DNA from: Actinomycetes bacterium
GTDB taxonomy: Bacteria > Actinomycetota > Acidimicrobiia > Acidimicrobiales > SZUA-35
Reading direction: 5' to 3'
Length of the DNA: 26,913 nucleotides
NCBI GenBank assembly: GCA_024227975.1
Contig: JAAETV010000044.1
Location: forward strand, 1 to 26,913
Shown piece after piece: positions 25,379-26,913 of this stretch (its first letter is position 1; each line of letters starts with the position of its first letter). The translations under genes and the position numbers were made by a program. The notes under the pieces are model-generated. The model worked only from the letters and a program-made list of their open reading frames with translations, did not search any database and was not told the origin of the DNA.

Positions 25379-26425
25379 TCATTGGTTCGTACTCGGATAG
25401 CAGGCCTCGAAGGCGTCGGGGTCGACGCCGCAGACGGCTATGACCTTGTTGTCGGAGAGGAGTCCGGGCGGACCACAGCAGGTTCCCGTGACAAGACCCG
25501 GCTCCACCTTCAGCTCGAAGAACCACTCCTCCGCTCCGCCGTCGATCTCGAAGTCGTAGATACGGGCTCGGATGGCGCCGACAAGGTGGGCCTCCGAGCT
25601 GGTGACGAAGTCAAAGAGCGGGAACACCGCGTAGGCGCCACTGTCGCGAAGGGAAGTGAGCTCTCCAATGAGATCGAGCGAGGCATACGGCCGCTCATAG
25701 CAGGTGGCCCCCACATCGTCACAGCTGGAGACAGGCGGATCGTCGAGGCTGACCTGGCCCGGGTACCCATCGTCCATCCAAGTACGGATCTCATGGATCT
25801 CGGTGCTGCCCTCGAAGTCCAGGGTTGCGAAGTTGCCAACGGAGGCTAGTCCGCCACAGGCTGTCGAGTCGTCCCTCAAGAAGTAGACCTTGACCCACGT
25901 CGGTGCCGTCGGTGGATTGTCGATCAGCTGACGTAGAGCGAACGACCCGTCGTAGCAGAACCCAACGGGACGGAGTGCAGAAACGCTCAGGGGTGGGCCC
26001 CAAGAGGCGCTAGACACCGACTGGGCTGACCGATCACCATCATCCAGATCGACGAACAGGCTCTCCAATTCGTCACCAGCCGTGATCGTGACTCGACCTC
26101 CGTCGGGGCCGAAAGGGATGACGTCGCAACCAGTCATGGTGGCCTCGGGGGCGTTTGCCTCGATATATGTCTCGGCTGTCTCACAGGCCCCTTCAGCGTC
26201 CCATGGCTGATCGACCAGATCCTGGGCTGCGGCCAGGGCTGCGGAGTCCGTGGCCGGAATCAACGCCTGGCGGACCAACCAGCCGGAGCTGACATCAATC
26301 ACCAAGGAGGCCATGCCCACGATCCACACCAGCGACAGGGCCACCAGGGTCAGAGAAGCTCCCCGCTCGTCCGAGTACAAGGGCTGGAGTATGCGCGATA
26401 TCCGGAGTCGGGTCAGGCCTCGCAT
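25379..26425 (-). CDS. TadG-like pilus/secreted protein, Cys-rich C-terminal region
   Basis: This is a 348-residue protein. It has a short cytoplasmic start, then RGASLTLVALSLVWIVGMASLVIDVSSGW (TM about 22-47) and RQALIPATDSAALAAAQDL, which is the N-terminal part of TadG-like (Tad_N) pseudopilins. The remainder (about 80-348) is extracytoplasmic, acidic and has ten cysteines (ACE, GCD, FCY, ACG, SCD, TCY, TCC, VCG, ACY). An even number and the location suggest disulfide bonds. I recognise no further domain. After the RGA site, position +5 is Leu, not Glu. The ATG overlaps the TadE gene by 13 bases. It may be a minor pilin or tip component (inference). Confidence 0.85.
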   Translation of the reverse strand: MRGLTRLRISRILQPLYSDERGASLTLVALSLVWIVGMASLVIDVSSGWLVRQALIPATDSAALAAAQDLVDQPWDAEGACETAETYIEANAPEATMTGCDVIPFGPDGGRVTITAGDELESLFVDLDDGDRSAQSVSSASWGPPLSVSALRPVGFCYDGSFALRQLIDNPPTAPTWVKVYFLRDDSTACGGLASVGNFATLDFEGSTEIHEIRTWMDDGYPGQVSLDDPPVSSCDDVGATCYERPYASLDLIGELTSLRDSGAYAVFPLFDFVTSSEAHLVGAIRARIYDFEIDGGAEEWFFELKVEPGLVTGTCCGPPGLLSDNKVIAVCGVDPDAFEACYPSTNQ

Positions 26426-26838
26426 CGGAATACCGCCTGACCGGTGAGCATCACACTATGGTCGAACACGAACGGGATGGTGATCTGGTGGGGGGCGGTG
26501 ACGGTGACCGTAACCGACTCGCCCTCTCGGCCGAAGCAGCCGATGGTCGGACTCATGACCACAGTGGGCGTGGCGTCGAACACAGCGGCAGCCAGGGTGG
26601 CGTCGACCCGTTCCATGACCTCGACGTAGGTGGTCGACGACAGGGAGGCAAGGCGGGCACCTTCGCGAGCCGCGGCCTCGATGGCCTGGGCACGACTGAA
26701 CATGAGTCCGAACTCGATAATCCCGAACAAAATCATCAGTAGAACGGGTAGGACCAAGGCGAACTCAGCCAAACTCGCTCCTCGATCACCTGTCACGGAG
26801 CGCTGACATCCGCGCCCCACCCTCCGCTGTCGCCTCAT
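26413..26838 (-). CDS. tadE: TadE-like pseudopilin
   Basis: This is a protein of about 141 residues. It has a basic N-terminus (RRQRRVGRG) and a processing-like region, GDRGASLAEFALVLPVLLMILFGIIEFG, with Glu at +5 after a Gly (G20, E25), as expected for prepilin-peptidase substrates. A hydrophobic helix and RAQAIEAAAREGARLAS, the TadE hallmark, follow. The C-terminal globular part is short, beta-rich and has two cysteines. The ATG at 26838 has GGAAGGA just upstream; an in-frame ATG at 26901 would add 21 residues with no family support. It is the first tad gene in the window; more tad genes, such as the Flp pilin and prepilin peptidase, may lie beyond the right edge. Confidence 0.88.
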   Translation of the reverse strand: MRRQRRVGRGCQRSVTGDRGASLAEFALVLPVLLMILFGIIEFGLMFSRAQAIEAAAREGARLASLSSTTYVEVMERVDATLAAAVFDATPTVVMSPTIGCFGREGESVTVTVTAPHQITIPFVFDHSVMLTGQAVFRCEA

Positions 26839-26913
26839 TGCTTCCTTCCAGCCAACCGCCAAGTCCGACCAGTCCTGGCCCACCTCTGCGGAGGGCAACA
26901 TAGCCAGACTTCC

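Overview
This window most likely comes from a high-GC actinomycete-type bacterium, possibly a member of the Acidimicrobiia. The basis is GC-rich codon usage, two luciferase-like flavin/F420-type oxidoreductases, a CaiB-type CoA transferase, a PadR/membrane-protein pair and a tad pilus locus without a visible outer-membrane secretin. The lineage is an inference; there is no rRNA or other marker gene. No tRNA, IS element, phage gene or CRISPR array was seen, and no gene-free stretch exceeds about 300 bases.

Region 1 (1-5300) is mostly on the minus strand. A PadR-type repressor overlaps a multi-span membrane protein that runs off the left edge. A thiamine-diphosphate enzyme and a VOC (glyoxalase-fold) protein follow as a two-gene unit, next to an aminoglycoside-phosphotransferase-fold kinase. 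A plus-strand NYN/PIN-like nuclease converges on a 55-residue Cys-rich protein, and a perfect inverted repeat spans both stop codons.

Region 2 (5574-9225) holds a CNNM/CorB-type membrane protein without its usual C-terminal domain, a CHASE3-HAMP methyl-accepting chemotaxis protein with a structured leader, and a crotonase-fold protein.

Region 3 (9417-17989, plus strand) is the most unusual part. It is a closely spaced set: luciferase-like oxidoreductase, soluble HExxH zinc metalloprotease, 1717-residue helicase, CaiB-type CoA transferase. The helicase seems to be built from a degenerate protein-kinase C-lobe, a DUF4011 region, an SF1 (UPF1-like) helicase core and a Vsr-like nuclease fold that has lost its catalytic residues. 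The protease and helicase genes are 10 bases apart and are the best candidate for an undescribed system (defence or nucleoprotein quality control; function inferred only).

Region 4 (17999-26838, minus strand) holds a second luciferase-like oxidoreductase preceded by a tad/Flp pilus operon. In transcription order it encodes TadE-like, TadG-like, CpaB-like, CpaE/TadZ-like, TadA ATPase, a fusion of a secreted VWA domain to TadB, and TadC. Several junctions are ATGA overlaps, implying translational coupling. The Flp pilin and prepilin peptidase are not in the window and may lie beyond the right edge.
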